Source: Nitrosomonas nitrosa
GTDB lineage: Bacteria > Pseudomonadota > Gammaproteobacteria > Burkholderiales > Nitrosomonadaceae
NCBI RefSeq assembly: GCF_003051105.1
Contig: NZ_QAOO01000006.1
Coordinates: forward strand, 62,001-126,000
Direction: 5' to 3'
Length of the DNA: 64,000 nt
Part shown: one piece after another, positions 27,722-37,613 of the stretch
Position numbering within the stretch: position 1 is the stretch's first letter
How the letters are laid out: each line of letters starts with the position of its first letter
Notes under the pieces: generated by a model
What the model was told of the DNA's origin: nothing
Databases searched by the model: none
What the model saw: the letters and a program-made list of their open reading frames with translations, nothing else
Position numbers and translations under genes: made by a program

Positions 27722-29221
27722 CTACAAATATTTTCGCTTCAAGTACGCAAGAAAAGGCTGCGACGACAGGTCTTGGCCGGTTACGCGTTGGATCAGCTCC
27801 TGCGGGAACAGGCTTGAGCCGTGCTGATGGATGTTTTCCTTCAGCCACGTATGCAGGGTGCTGAAATCTCCCTGTGTCATCGCTTGTGGAATTTCCGGGT
27901 GTGCTTTGAGTGCGCCGTCGTAGCACTGTGCGCTGAAGAGGTTGCCAATCGTATAACCTTGGAACATGCCGCCGACACTTCCATAATACCAATGGACATC
28001 CTGCAGGCAGCCCTGGGTGTCGGATGGCGGGCGCATGCCGAGGTCGGCTTCGTATCGGGCGTTCCATGCGCTAGGTAGATCCTTGACCGCAAGTGAGCCG
28101 TCTAATAGCTGTGCTTCGATATCGAAGCGTATCATGACGTGCAGATTGTAGGTCACTTCATCGGCCTCGGTTCGAATCAACGAAGGCTCTACGCGATTGA
28201 TGCCGCGATAGAATTCGTCCAGAGAAACGTCTTGCAGCGTCTCGGCGAAATGGGCTTGCAGGTGGGGATAAAAATATGTCCAGAATTCGCGCGACCGGCC
28301 TACCAGGTTTTCCCACAGACGGCTCTGGCTTTCGTGGATTCCGGCGGAAATACCGTGACCCAGAATGGTTCCGTCCAGGTGTGGCGAAAGCCCCAGTTCA
28401 TAGAAGGCATGACCAGATTCATGAATGGTGCTGAAAAGGCCGTCACAGAGGTTCGTTTCGTCGATTCGGGTCGTGATACGGACATCTCCCGCGCCAAGCT
28501 TGGTCATGAAGGGGTGATGGGTGAGATCCTGGCGCCCGCGATTGAAGTCGTAGCCGATTTGCTTGGCCAGCCAATTCAAAAATTCCATTTGTCGGGACTT
28601 GGGATAGGTTCGTGACAAAAAGTCGGTGCGCGGTTTTTCGCGAGATGACAATTCGCGGACCAATGGCACGAGTTCCCGTCGAAGGTCGGCAAAAAGCGTC
28701 TTGAGACTCGCCGTGGTCATGCCGGGATCGGCATCTTCGATGTGCGGGTCCATGGGATGATCCCATGCCGTTTCGCCGGCGTTGAAAAAATCCGAGATGG
28801 CCCGTGAGTAGATGACAGTCTTTTGCAAAAAGGGAGCTACCGCGTTGAAGTCATTCGATTTACGCGCGTGCACCCAAATGTCGTAAGACGCGGCCATGTG
28901 TTGAAGAAATTCAGCCTTGAAAGCGGAGGGAATTTTCGACGCGCGGGTAAACTGTCGCTGGGCCAGGCGTAGGAATGCCCGATCGTCAGCGGTCAATGTC
29001 GCATCTGGTATTCCCGATGCGGTTTCGAGAAGGGCGGCTACCGCCGGATCGGTCAGTTTTTCGTGGGCAACCTTCTCGACTGTGGCGATCATGCGGCCGC
29101 GTGCGGTTGCTCCATCCCGAGGCATGTAGGTCGACATATCCCAATGGAGCACGGAACCTGCCTGCCGCAGATCATCGATTTCGGCAAACCGGGCTTTTAA
29201 AGACTCAAGGGCTGGATGCAT
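27722..29221 (-). CDS. M32 metallocarboxypeptidase (Taq type)
   Basis: A 499-residue M32 carboxypeptidase, complete. The zinc-binding HExxH is HESGH near residues 266-270; the third ligand lies in GIHESQSRLWENLVGRS about 28 residues later. The segments TRIDETNLCDGLFSTIHESG and LHVMIRFDIEAQL are family-typical, as is the C-terminal YTIGNLFSAQ. It removes C-terminal residues from peptides and is cytosolic. It is monocistronic in this context. Confidence 0.95.
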   Translation of the reverse strand: MHPALESLKARFAEIDDLRQAGSVLHWDMSTYMPRDGATARGRMIATVEKVAHEKLTDPAVAALLETASGIPDATLTADDRAFLRLAQRQFTRASKIPSAFKAEFLQHMAASYDIWVHARKSNDFNAVAPFLQKTVIYSRAISDFFNAGETAWDHPMDPHIEDADPGMTTASLKTLFADLRRELVPLVRELSSREKPRTDFLSRTYPKSRQMEFLNWLAKQIGYDFNRGRQDLTHHPFMTKLGAGDVRITTRIDETNLCDGLFSTIHESGHAFYELGLSPHLDGTILGHGISAGIHESQSRLWENLVGRSREFWTYFYPHLQAHFAETLQDVSLDEFYRGINRVEPSLIRTEADEVTYNLHVMIRFDIEAQLLDGSLAVKDLPSAWNARYEADLGMRPPSDTQGCLQDVHWYYGSVGGMFQGYTIGNLFSAQCYDGALKAHPEIPQAMTQGDFSTLHTWLKENIHQHGSSLFPQELIQRVTGQDLSSQPFLAYLKRKYL

Positions 29222-29454
29222 GAGGGTAGTATCCTTTTTGTGGTGAGTGGTGCTGGATCATAGGAAACGAAAGTATAAGAAAGCGAGTAAGGTGTCAAAC
29301 GCATCGACAAGTGGTCATGGGCTCAACAGCTTATGCGCGTTTGCCAGCAAATCATGTGGGTTTTCAACCACAGCGAAGCTTGGGAGGAGGGGCTTCGTCT
29401 ATTGGATAAACGAATAGTCAAGCGCTAACCCGCAAGCTTATGCATGCAGGGCAT

Positions 29455-30063
29455 TCAATGATACTCTGCTATTGCCTTCTGGATTGTTGGAGCTAGTGAA
29501 TCAGGAAATTTGATGTGCCCGGCGAGCGCGTATCGATGGGCACGGCCAGACATTTTGCGCCAAATTTTGTGGATGATATCGATCCATTTACGCTCGTCGT
29601 ACTCGGGGTGCTTGTCAGCAAAATCAAGCAGGTAGTATTCGAAGAACACCAAGCCGGCAATATCTTCCAATAGTTGGCTATCTGGATTTGTTTTGAGCGA
29701 CTTCTTGCCAACAGCCCGGCTCACACGATCGATCAATTGATCTTCATATCCAGCCTTTGTGAGTAGATCGGCAATCGTTTCGGCATGAAATTTGTTCAAC
29801 CCAGCGCGCCATTGATGGTAACCCTTACGATTCATCGGGTAATCACTTCGTGGTGATTGCCAGCGTTGGATATGTTGTGCACGTGCTGCCAGCTTCATAG
29901 CGTCATCGGCTTCAGGGGCGTAGCGCTCGAGCATGTCTGACATGCGGTGCGAGTAAAGCAGTTCTTTTGGCCAGTCTTTTCCTTCGCTGATTTCCCGATT
30001 AGGGTCTTCACTATTTGCCGCGTCTATCAGCGCTTTTGCTTTGTCGAAGCATTGTTTTGTCAT
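29455..30063 (-). CDS. DUF4202 protein
   Basis: A 202-residue protein matching DUF4202: ISEGKDWPKELLYSHRMSDM near the start, AARAQHIQRWQSPRSDYPMN in the middle and LEDIAGLVFFEYYLLDF toward the end. The histidines and acidic residues in YSHRMSD and AQHIQRW resemble an HD-like metal site. Its function is not known. It has no obvious operon partner. Confidence 0.8.
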   Translation of the reverse strand: MTKQCFDKAKALIDAANSEDPNREISEGKDWPKELLYSHRMSDMLERYAPEADDAMKLAARAQHIQRWQSPRSDYPMNRKGYHQWRAGLNKFHAETIADLLTKAGYEDQLIDRVSRAVGKKSLKTNPDSQLLEDIAGLVFFEYYLLDFADKHPEYDERKWIDIIHKIWRKMSGRAHRYALAGHIKFPDSLAPTIQKAIAEYH

Positions 30064-30229
30064 ATGGTTGGCTTGCCACTCTGGTTTCAGTGACTTTCAG
30101 TGAACTGTTGAAAATCGGTGAGTCAATCGATGCATGAACCATTGAAACTACGAATAAATTATAATTCAAGCAATTGGCTCATACCGGAGCCCATTGAAAA
30201 AGTACCCTTGTTGATTTAGAGAAAATGTC

Positions 30230-30748
30230 ATGAAACGACGCACTTTGTTACAAGCGCTTGCCGTGGCAGCCGTGTTTCCGCTGATTCCTGCATGCTTCCG
30301 GGCGCAAGTGGTTGGAGAGGCTGCCCATCCGATTACACCCCTCAACAAAACTCGCAAGGAATGGCGCGAATTGCTCTCAGCCAGGGCATATCAAATACTG
30401 TTTGAAGAGGCGACTGAAAGACCCGAATCCAGTAATTTGGTTTATGAAGATCGTGAGGGCACTTATATATGTGCTGCCTGTTATTTGCCATTGTTCGAAA
30501 GCGCGCATAAATACGAAAGTTGGACAGGCTGGCCAAGTTTTACCCAGCCTATTGCTGGGCACGTGGCGACAAAAACCGACTTCAAGATGATCTGGCCACG
30601 CAAGGAGTATCACTGCGTGCGCTGTGGAGGTCACCAGGGTCATGTGTTCAGCGATGGCCCGCCTCCCCGGGGAGAACGCTGGTGCAACAATGGTATAGCG
30701 CTAAATTTTGTACCAAAAGATGAACAACTGCCTGCGCTAAGAAGCTGA
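30230..30748 (+). CDS. msrB: Tat-exported peptide-methionine (R)-S-oxide reductase MsrB
   Basis: A 172-residue MsrB that repairs R-methionine sulfoxide. The catalytic cysteine lies in RWCNNGIALNFVP near the C-terminus, and the two zinc CxxC pairs are CAACYLPLF and CVRCGGHQGHVF. Unlike most MsrB, it begins with a twin-arginine leader (MKRRTLLQALAVAAVFPLIP) ending in a lipobox-like PAC, so it is probably exported by Tat and may be a lipoprotein. That would place methionine repair in the periplasm. A strong start was not in doubt; the gene stands alone. Confidence 0.9.
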   Translation: MKRRTLLQALAVAAVFPLIPACFRAQVVGEAAHPITPLNKTRKEWRELLSARAYQILFEEATERPESSNLVYEDREGTYICAACYLPLFESAHKYESWTGWPSFTQPIAGHVATKTDFKMIWPRKEYHCVRCGGHQGHVFSDGPPPRGERWCNNGIALNFVPKDEQLPALRS

Positions 30749-30858
30749 TCGGCGAGTTCTGCTTCTGCCATATCCCCGCTTTGCAATTTAGTTGATAGTT
30801 GAGGAGCTGCGTGCACTCTTTTATCACTCTTTTATCAAAGGGGGCGTGTTTAAACAGA

Positions 30859-30882
30859 GGCGAATTCAACTTTGAATTCGCC
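30859..30882. terminator. hairpin between msrB and bfr
   Basis: An 11 bp perfect stem (GGCGAATTCAA with TTGAATTCGCC, loop of two bases) between converging genes. There is no T-run, so its role as a terminator is uncertain. Confidence 0.4.
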
Positions 30883-30991
30883 CTGAAAGTTTGGTGCGGA
30901 AATATAGGTGCTTATTCGAGAAAAGGGATGAAATGAATTACTAAAAGCGCTCCGTAGCTGGTTAGGCAAAGTCAGTGGTAGTTTGGAAAAA

Positions 30992-31456
30992 TTACATCTG
31001 GCTTTGTAGCCAATTTTCGCTGCCTACTTTTTGCATCACGCCTAATTGCGTTTCCAGCCAATCGATATGTTCTTCGGTATCTTCCAGAATATGCTCAAGA
31101 ATTTCACGCGACACATAATCTTGCACTTTCTCGCAATCCGCTATGGCGGCGATGAGTGTTTCGCGCGATGAATTTTCCAGATTGAGATCGCAAGTGATGC
31201 ATTCCTGGGCAGATTCACCGATGAGCAGCTTTCCGAGTTCTTGTAAATTCGGCAATCCATCCAAAAACAAGATGCGCTCGATCAGTTTGTCGGCATGTTT
31301 CATTTCCTCGATCGATTCGTGGTACTCGTGTTCTCCAAGCTTGTCAAATCCCCAGTTTTTATACATACGGGCATGAAGGAAATATTGATTGATCGCGGTC
31401 AATTCCTGCTGTAATTGGCGGTTTAACCAGCGAATGATGTCTGCGTTGCCTTTCAT
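30992..31456 (-). CDS. bfr: bacterioferritin
   Basis: A 154-residue bacterioferritin, an iron-storage protein that forms a 24-mer cage. The heme ligand M52 is present in SIEEMKHADKLIERILFLDG, as are ferroxidase ligands E18, E51 and H54, and the downstream EHIDWLETQLG. The bfd gene lies 10 bp upstream on the same strand, forming an operon. Fur-like sites in the divergent promoter region suggest iron control. Confidence 0.95.
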   Translation of the reverse strand: MKGNADIIRWLNRQLQQELTAINQYFLHARMYKNWGFDKLGEHEYHESIEEMKHADKLIERILFLDGLPNLQELGKLLIGESAQECITCDLNLENSSRETLIAAIADCEKVQDYVSREILEHILEDTEEHIDWLETQLGVMQKVGSENWLQSQM

Positions 31457-31466
31457 AACTGTCTCC

Positions 31467-31691
31467 TCAGACGGTTGGCTCGCAAGAACGAGCAGATTTG
31501 GGTAGCTGAGGGCGAGCCGAGGCTTCTTGTAACAGTGTTTGATCTAATACCATTTTTGCATGGCAGGCACAGATCCCGCATTGTTCTGTAACGCCTAGAC
31601 TGGCTTTGAGATCCCGCATTCGCTCCGCGCCTTGCTGTACGGCTTCGCGAATCGCATGATCAGTAACCCCCTTGCAGACACAAATATACAT
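31467..31691 (-). CDS. bfd: bacterioferritin-associated ferredoxin
   Basis: A 74-residue Bfd with the four [2Fe-2S] cysteines at positions 4, 6, 38 and 41 (MYICVCKG and CGICAC), the spacing seen in known Bfd proteins. It reduces iron in bacterioferritin so that it can be released. It is the first gene of the bfd-bfr operon. The N-terminal third has the usual VTDHAIREAV helix. Confidence 0.93.
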   Translation of the reverse strand: MYICVCKGVTDHAIREAVQQGAERMRDLKASLGVTEQCGICACHAKMVLDQTLLQEASARPQLPKSARSCEPTV

Positions 31692-31762
31692 GAAACACGC
31701 CTTTTGTCGACTGGTTAACGTTCGATAGTTAATGGTAAAAATAGCGCAAACAATTTTGCTAA

Positions 31763-31777
31763 TGAGAATGATTCGTA
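31763..31777. promoter_or_regulatory. Fur-like box upstream of bfd
   Basis: TGAGAATGATTCGTA matches the 7-1-7 Fur consensus TGATAATNATTATCA at 11 of 14 positions, 72 bp upstream of the bfd start on the minus strand. It centres on GAATGATTC. Confidence 0.55.
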
Positions 31778-31831
31778 ATTATATTCATATTTGGAGAGAA
31801 TGCAAGCAATCGTTGTTAAAAAATCTAGAGC

Positions 31832-31840
31832 GAATGATTC
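31832..31840. promoter_or_regulatory. second Fur-like core (GAATGATTC)
   Basis: The same core, GAATGATTC, recurs 66 bp further from bfd and about 105 bp upstream of wecB. With the first copy it could govern both divergent genes. Confidence 0.35.
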
Positions 31841-31944
31841 TTGCAAATAAACTCGCAAAATTGACCGAATTCTCGCCTGAACTTAACACTATATGATTTA
31901 CAATCATCGCCAATCTCAATCTATTGGTGGAAGTGAGGATGACA

Positions 31945-33063
31945 ATGCAAAAGAAAATTTATCTCGTTGCGGGTGCTCGGCCCAATTTCATGAAGATCGC
32001 GCCGATTGTAAGAGCTTTGCAGGAAAGTGGGGATTTAGCCTATCGAATTGTTCATACGGGGCAGCACTACGATCGCGAGATGAACGAGGTGTTTTTCGAG
32101 GAGCTCGGGATTCCTGAACCGGATATTTTCATGGCGGCAGGCGGGGGCAGCCATTCTCAGCAAACAGCTAAGATCATGTTGGCATTTGAGGAATATTGCC
32201 AAGAAGAACGCCCTGACGCGATCGTTGTGGTGGGGGATGTCAATTCGACGCTTGCCTGCTCTATTACCGCTAAAAAAATGCATATTCCGGTTGCGCATGT
32301 GGAAGCGGGTTTGCGTAGTGGCGATATAAAGATGCCGGAAGAAATCAACCGACTGGTTACAGATAGTATTTCAGATTGGTTTTTTGTGACGGAGCCAAGC
32401 GGCATCACTCATTTACGCAGGGAAGGGAAGCCCGAAGAAGCCATTCACCATGTCGGGCATGTCATGGTTGACAATCTGCTTTATCAAATCAATAAATTAG
32501 CTCAAACCCAGTTAGGGGCTTCCGAGACGAGCGAATTCAAAGCGGCGCAGACCAAGCGCGCAAAACGCTATGGCGTCATAACTTTGCATCGCCCTAGTAA
32601 TGTGGATGATATCGAAGTCTTTTCGCGGATCAGCAAGGCGTTGAAAGAAATCTCTGCAGAGCTGCCCTTGATCTTTCCGGCCCACCCCAGAACACGTGAT
32701 AATTTGAAAAAATTTGGTATCGATCTTGGGGAGAATATTGCATTGGTCGGTCCGCAAGCGTACATGCCTTTTCTCGATTTATGGAAGGATGCTGCTGTTG
32801 TATTGACGGACAGCGGGGGATTGCAAGAGGAGACGACCGCCTTGGGCGTGCCATGTATTACGATTCGTGAGAATACCGAGCGCCCCATCACGGTTGAGGA
32901 AGGTACCAACACATTGGTTGGTACGGATCCTGCCCGGATCACCGCCGAAGTGGATAAAATTTTGCGCGGCGAAGGTAAGCAGGGGCGTCGGCCGCAATTG
33001 TGGGACGGAAAGGCAGCGGAGCGTATCGTCGACGTGCTGGTATCCGAGCTTCATCGCAATTGA
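31945..33063 (+). CDS. wecB: UDP-N-acetylglucosamine 2-epimerase (non-hydrolysing)
   Basis: A 372-residue epimerase converting UDP-GlcNAc to UDP-ManNAc for surface polysaccharides. Family segments: VAGARPNFMKIAPIVRALQE at the start, HVEAGLRSGDIKMPEEINRL near 115, and LTDSGGLQEETTALGVPCIT near 290, with the catalytic acids and the allosteric site present. ATG at 31945 is chosen since GAGG stands six bases before it; in-frame codons at 31924 (TTG) and 31939 (ATG) are alternatives. The manC gene follows 69 bp later, making a polysaccharide precursor pair. Confidence 0.93.
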   Translation: MQKKIYLVAGARPNFMKIAPIVRALQESGDLAYRIVHTGQHYDREMNEVFFEELGIPEPDIFMAAGGGSHSQQTAKIMLAFEEYCQEERPDAIVVVGDVNSTLACSITAKKMHIPVAHVEAGLRSGDIKMPEEINRLVTDSISDWFFVTEPSGITHLRREGKPEEAIHHVGHVMVDNLLYQINKLAQTQLGASETSEFKAAQTKRAKRYGVITLHRPSNVDDIEVFSRISKALKEISAELPLIFPAHPRTRDNLKKFGIDLGENIALVGPQAYMPFLDLWKDAAVVLTDSGGLQEETTALGVPCITIRENTERPITVEEGTNTLVGTDPARITAEVDKILRGEGKQGRRPQLWDGKAAERIVDVLVSELHRN

Positions 33064-33132
33064 AACAAAATTGTTTGACATCGTGATCAGTCAGTTTGAT
33101 ATCACTTTAATCGTTAGGAATTGAGAATAATT

Positions 33133-34581
33133 ATGCAATCGTTAGTTCCCGTAGTGCTTTCCGGTGGATCGGGCACCCGTTTATGGCCACTTTCGCGTGA
33201 ACGATATCCTAAGCAACTGCTGTCTCTGGTAAACAATGATACATTGCTACAAGCAACGGTGCGCCGCTTGGATGGGTTGACGGGGGTGCAGATCCAGGCA
33301 CCTCTCATTGTGTGCAATGAGGAGTATCGTTTCGTGATAGCCGAACAACTCAGGGTTATTGGCAAAGAATGCAATATTTTATTGGAACCTGCGGGAAGAA
33401 ACACCGCTCCTGCATTGACGCTGGCTGCTTTGGCTGCGATCCGTAATGCAGCCGATCCCGTTTTGCTGGTCATGCCGTCCGATCATGTCATCGTGGATAA
33501 TTCCGCTTTTCAAGCGTGTGTGCGCAAAGGTATGGGGCTTGCGGAAGAAGGTGCGGTGATTACGTTTGGTATTACCCCGGATGCACCCGAGACCGGTTAT
33601 GGCTATATCCAATCGGGTAAGGCAATGGCCGCCGAAGGCGCTTTTCGTATCGCCCGCTTTGTTGAAAAACCTGATTTGGCGACAGCGCAGGCTTATCTGG
33701 ATGATGGTTCGTATTTATGGAATAGTGGCATTTTCATGATGCGGGCTTCAGTCTGGTTATCGGCTATCGAACATTGCCATCCGGATATTTTGGTTGCATG
33801 TCGTGCGGCATGGGATCAAGGCTCCGTGGATGGTGATTTTTTGCGAGTAGACAAGACCGCATTCATGCTATGTCCGAATGATTCCATCGATTATGCCGTC
33901 ATGGAAAAACTTGCCGAGAATAGAAGCGAATTGCCTGCTGGTGTGGTTATTCCGCTTTCGGTAGGGTGGTCTGATGTCGGTGCTTGGGATTCACTCTGGC
34001 AGGTATTGCCCAAAGATCCCTCCGGAAACGTGACGCGTGGCGACGTGTTGCTGCATGAATGCCAGAATACACTGGTGATTTCTGAGAATCGGCTGGTGGC
34101 CTGCGTCGGTGTAGATGATTTGGCCGTGATTGAAACGCCGGATGCTATCTTGGTCGCACACAAAGATAGAACGCAGGATGTGAAGAAGATCGTCGATACT
34201 TTGAGACAGAGTGGCCGTACTGAGGTGTTGTTGCATCGAAAAATCTATCGTCCCTGGGGGTGGTATGACGCGGTAGATGCGGGAGAGCGTTTCCAGGTAA
34301 AACGCATCGTGGTCAAGCCGGGCGCGGCTTTATCCTTACAAATGCACCATCACCGTGCAGAACATTGGGTCGTCGTGCGGGGAACGGCAAAAGTGACGCG
34401 CGATGAGAGCAGTTATCTCGTCAGCGAAAATGAGTCCACTTATATTCCACTGGGTATTCGCCACCGTTTGGAAAACCCGGGCCGCTTACCGCTCGAGATG
34501 ATCGAAGTTCAATCCGGTTCTTATTTGGGAGAAGACGATATCGTTCGCTTTGAAGACAAATATGGGAGAAACGAGCGTTAA
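33133..34581 (+). CDS. manC: mannose-1-phosphate guanylyltransferase / mannose-6-phosphate isomerase
   Basis: A 482-residue bifunctional enzyme. The N-terminal nucleotidyltransferase has the GTP signature VLSGGSGTRLWPLSRERYPK near 8-28 and the FVEKP site near 178. The C-terminal cupin isomerase has the MHHHRAEHWVV metal-binding segment near 413 and HRLENPG after it. It makes GDP-mannose for exopolysaccharide or glycans. ATG at 33133 is taken as start; a TTG at 33121 in the same frame would add four residues. It is the second gene after wecB, with no other glycan genes next to it. Confidence 0.93.
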   Translation: MQSLVPVVLSGGSGTRLWPLSRERYPKQLLSLVNNDTLLQATVRRLDGLTGVQIQAPLIVCNEEYRFVIAEQLRVIGKECNILLEPAGRNTAPALTLAALAAIRNAADPVLLVMPSDHVIVDNSAFQACVRKGMGLAEEGAVITFGITPDAPETGYGYIQSGKAMAAEGAFRIARFVEKPDLATAQAYLDDGSYLWNSGIFMMRASVWLSAIEHCHPDILVACRAAWDQGSVDGDFLRVDKTAFMLCPNDSIDYAVMEKLAENRSELPAGVVIPLSVGWSDVGAWDSLWQVLPKDPSGNVTRGDVLLHECQNTLVISENRLVACVGVDDLAVIETPDAILVAHKDRTQDVKKIVDTLRQSGRTEVLLHRKIYRPWGWYDAVDAGERFQVKRIVVKPGAALSLQMHHHRAEHWVVVRGTAKVTRDESSYLVSENESTYIPLGIRHRLENPGRLPLEMIEVQSGSYLGEDDIVRFEDKYGRNER

Positions 34582-34756
34582 AAAAACAAGTGTAAGGAGA
34601 AGTCTGGGCTCTTTAAAAAACGCCTTGAATCTATATATTATTTCCGCTGTTTGTTTTGAGTGCTGATCAAAACATTTTTCCCAATTATCAAATCAATCGA
34701 ACGCAATGGTTAAAGTATAATACTGCTTTTTCCATTCAAGATTAATGGAGACCAAG

Positions 34757-35026
34757 ATGCCTATTTACGAATATATTTGTCGATCATGCGGCCTAGAAAA
34801 AGAACATTTGCAAAAAATGAGCGATGCACCGATCGAGCTTTGCCCTGAATGCGGTAGCCATGATTATATTAAACAGATTTCCGCAGCTGGTTTTCAACTG
34901 AAAGGAAGTGGTTGGTACGTTACAGATTTTAAAAACAAACCGGTATCGGGAGCCAAATCAAAAACCGAATCTAAATCGGAATCCAAAACAGAAAGCCCTG
35001 CCCCATCTCCTGCAACAGCAGAATAG
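34757..35026 (+). CDS. FmdB-like zinc-ribbon protein
   Basis: An 89-residue protein with an FmdB-type zinc ribbon: MPIYEYICRSCGLEKEHLQ and ELCPECGS. The tail (about residues 58-89) is a low-complexity K/S/E/P stretch. ATG at 34757 is chosen because GGAG lies upstream and MPIYEY is the usual family start; an ATG at 34745 is in frame. FmdB-like proteins often sit beside aspS in Betaproteobacteria, as here. The function is unknown. Confidence 0.85.
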   Translation: MPIYEYICRSCGLEKEHLQKMSDAPIELCPECGSHDYIKQISAAGFQLKGSGWYVTDFKNKPVSGAKSKTESKSESKTESPAPSPATAE

Positions 35027-35170
35027 TGCGATAGGGATATACATCACTGTTGATTGGCATGGCGACCGACTTGGACACGCACACACCTGGGCTGAATATT
35101 TTCCTTTACTGAGGTTAATGCAGTAGGTCCATAGGTGTTTTTCTATTCTTGAACTAAAACAAATAACAAT

Positions 35171-36952
35171 ATGCGTACTAATTATTGTGGCGCCATTAAT
35201 ACTCATTATCTAAATCAAACGGTTACTCTTTGTGGATGGGTTCACCGTCGACGCGATCACGGTGGTGTGATTTTCATCGATTTGCGCGATCGGGAAGGTA
35301 TCGTGCAAATCGTCTGTGATCCTGAAAATGCAGCTACTTTTCATGTTGCAGAAAAAATTCGCAATGAGTATGTGCTTAAAATTACCGGCGTAGTACGCCA
35401 CCGCCCTGAAGGAACGGTCAATCTGACCATTCACACGGGTGAGATCGAAGTGCTGGTGAATTCGATTGAAATCCTTAATCCATCGCTTACACCGCCTTTT
35501 CAAATGGATGAAGAGAATTTGAGTGAAGCGATACGTTTGGAGTATCGCTATCTTGATTTGCGCCGGCCTGCCATGCAAAAAAATTTGCGTTTGCGTCACA
35601 GAGTCACCATGGCAGTGCGCTCGTACCTCGATCAGCAAGGCTTTATCGATGTCGAAACACCGATCTTGACCAAATCCACGCCTGAAGGCGCGCGGGATTA
35701 TCTGGTTCCGTCACGCGTCAATGACGGTCATTTTTTTGCATTACCGCAATCTCCCCAATTATTCAAGCAGCTTCTGATGGTATCTGGGTTCGATCGTTAC
35801 TATCAGATCACTCGCTGTTTTCGTGACGAGGACTTGCGTGCAGATCGACAACCCGAGTTTACTCAGATTGATATCGAAACCTCTTTTCTCAGTGAAAATG
35901 AGATCATGGCATTGATGGAAGAAATGATCCGCAATTTGTTCCGCGATGCTATCGGTATCGATTTGCCCGCTCCTTTTCCTCGCTTGAGTCATGAGGAAGC
36001 GATGTTCAAGTACGGCTCCGATAAACCGGATTTGCGCATACCGTTGGCTTTTACAGAACTCACTGATTTAATGCAGGATGTCCCTTTTCAGGTCTTTCGT
36101 GATGTCGCGCAAAAGCAAGGTGGGCGCGTAGCTGCATTGTGTGTTCCCAAGGGTGGAGAACTCTCCCGCAAGGAAATTGATGATTACACGCATTTTGTTG
36201 CCATTTACGGCGCAAAAGGGCTGGCCTATATCAAGATCAACAGCTTGGAAAAAGGCATGGAAGGATTGCAATCGCCTATTCTAAAATTCCTACCGGAAAC
36301 CGTGATCAATGCCATCATCGAACGTACGGGCGCTCAAGCAGGCGATCTAATATTTTTTGGCGCTGACAAAGCCAAAGTCGTTAACGATGCCTTGGGTGCG
36401 TTGCGAGTCAAGATCGGGCATGATCGCAAATTGGTTAGCTCCGAGTGGAAGCCATTATGGGTGATTGACTTTCCGATGTTTGAGTGGGATGACGAAGATA
36501 ATCGCTGGAAGGCGCTCCATCATCCGTTTACCTCACCGGCGGAGGGGCACGAAGACTTGCTGGCGACCGATCCTGGCAAAGCGCTTTCCAAGGCTTACGA
36601 TATGGTATTGAATGGTGTGGAGATTGGGGGGGGGTCTGTGCGTATCCACCGCCAAGAGGTACAAACGAAAGTGTTCCAAGCTTTGAATATTTCGGATGAA
36701 GAGGCGAACGAAAAATTTGGCTTCCTGCTCAATGCGCTCCAATATGGGGCGCCTCCGCATGGTGGCATTGCATTCGGCCTCGATCGGATCGTTGCCATGA
36801 TGTCTGGCACGGATTCAATTCGCGATGTGATTGCCTTCCCGAAAACGCAGCGAGCGCAATGCCTGCTGACGCAGGCGCCCAGCGCAGTTGAGGAGAAGCA
36901 ACTCCGAGAATTGCATATTCGACTACGTAATTCTGGAGCGATAGCCACCTAA
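35171..36952 (+). CDS. aspS: aspartyl-tRNA synthetase
   Basis: A 593-residue class II synthetase of the bacterial type. It has an N-terminal OB fold that binds the anticodon (about 1-105), then the catalytic domain with motif 2 ([18 protein letters not shown] near 218), the GAD insertion (about 300-400), motif 3 (GLDRIVAM near 535) and GGGSVRIHR near 485. Whether it also charges tRNA-Asn cannot be told here. It is complete. The nudB gene follows 17 bp later. Confidence 0.97.
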   Translation: MRTNYCGAINTHYLNQTVTLCGWVHRRRDHGGVIFIDLRDREGIVQIVCDPENAATFHVAEKIRNEYVLKITGVVRHRPEGTVNLTIHTGEIEVLVNSIEILNPSLTPPFQMDEENLSEAIRLEYRYLDLRRPAMQKNLRLRHRVTMAVRSYLDQQGFIDVETPILTKSTPEGARDYLVPSRVNDGHFFALPQSPQLFKQLLMVSGFDRYYQITRCFRDEDLRADRQPEFTQIDIETSFLSENEIMALMEEMIRNLFRDAIGIDLPAPFPRLSHEEAMFKYGSDKPDLRIPLAFTELTDLMQDVPFQVFRDVAQKQGGRVAALCVPKGGELSRKEIDDYTHFVAIYGAKGLAYIKINSLEKGMEGLQSPILKFLPETVINAIIERTGAQAGDLIFFGADKAKVVNDALGALRVKIGHDRKLVSSEWKPLWVIDFPMFEWDDEDNRWKALHHPFTSPAEGHEDLLATDPGKALSKAYDMVLNGVEIGGGSVRIHRQEVQTKVFQALNISDEEANEKFGFLLNALQYGAPPHGGIAFGLDRIVAMMSGTDSIRDVIAFPKTQRAQCLLTQAPSAVEEKQLRELHIRLRNSGAIAT

Positions 36953-36969
36953 AATTGTAAATTCCGGCT

Positions 36970-37416
36970 GTGCCAGCTTACAAAAAACCTGTTTCCGTTT
37001 TGGTCGTCATTTACACGGCCGATCTGCAGGTGTTATTGCTGGAGCGCGCAGATCATCCAGGCTACTGGCAGTCGGTTACGGGCAGCCAGGATGAGGGGGA
37101 AACCTTGTTCGATACCGCGACCCGGGAAGTTAAGGAAGAAACTGGGCTCGATGCGGAAAATTTTGAGTTGACTGACTGGCATATACAAAACCAGTACGAA
37201 ATTTTTCAGGAATGGCGCTGGCGTTATCCGCCCGGCGTCACGCATAACACCGAGCATGTATTCGGGTTGAAAGTGCCCAGTGCTATTCCCATAACCATCG
37301 CAGCGCGTGAACATCTGAGCAGTATTTGGTTGCCGTGGCAAGAAGCCGCAGAGAAGGTCTTTTCATGGAGTAACGCGCAGGCAATCCGAAGGCTCGGATC
37401 GAACCAGCAGTCATGA
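36970..37416 (+). CDS. nudB: dihydroneopterin triphosphate diphosphatase (Nudix)
   Basis: A 148-residue Nudix hydrolase of the NudB type, acting in folate synthesis on dihydroneopterin triphosphate. The Nudix box is GSQDEGETLFDTATREVKEE with TG next, complete. KKPVSVLVVIYTADLQVLLL at the N-terminus and GVTHNTEHVFGL later fit NudB. The start is GTG at 36970. Its place right after aspS is the usual one in this group, so they form an operon. Confidence 0.9.
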   Translation: MPAYKKPVSVLVVIYTADLQVLLLERADHPGYWQSVTGSQDEGETLFDTATREVKEETGLDAENFELTDWHIQNQYEIFQEWRWRYPPGVTHNTEHVFGLKVPSAIPITIAAREHLSSIWLPWQEAAEKVFSWSNAQAIRRLGSNQQS

Positions 37417-37597
37417 AAAAGCGTTAAATCATTCTGATTTCTCGGCTTTATTTAACGGCTAAAATTTTATGCTTAGCTTATTAATTGTCTCCATGGCTGG
37501 AGATGGAATCAGCGCCTGATTCGGTTTGTTAGAAAATTGATTTTATGTCTGTGCTTTTTATAGGCGATTGGGTATTTTATATTGCTGTATGAATTGA

Positions 37598-37603
37598 TAT
37601 AAT
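37598..37603 (+). promoter_or_regulatory. -10 element of tRNA-Lys
   Basis: TATAAT ten bases before the tRNA 5' end. No clear -35 hexamer was found at 16-18 bases. Confidence 0.5.
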
Positions 37604-37613
37604 GTCGTGCTTT

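Noticed and set aside
27636..28067. 143-codon minus-strand ORF
   Set aside because: It lies mostly over the M32 peptidase in another frame, and its product is proline-, histidine- and arginine-rich in a way typical of shadow frames.
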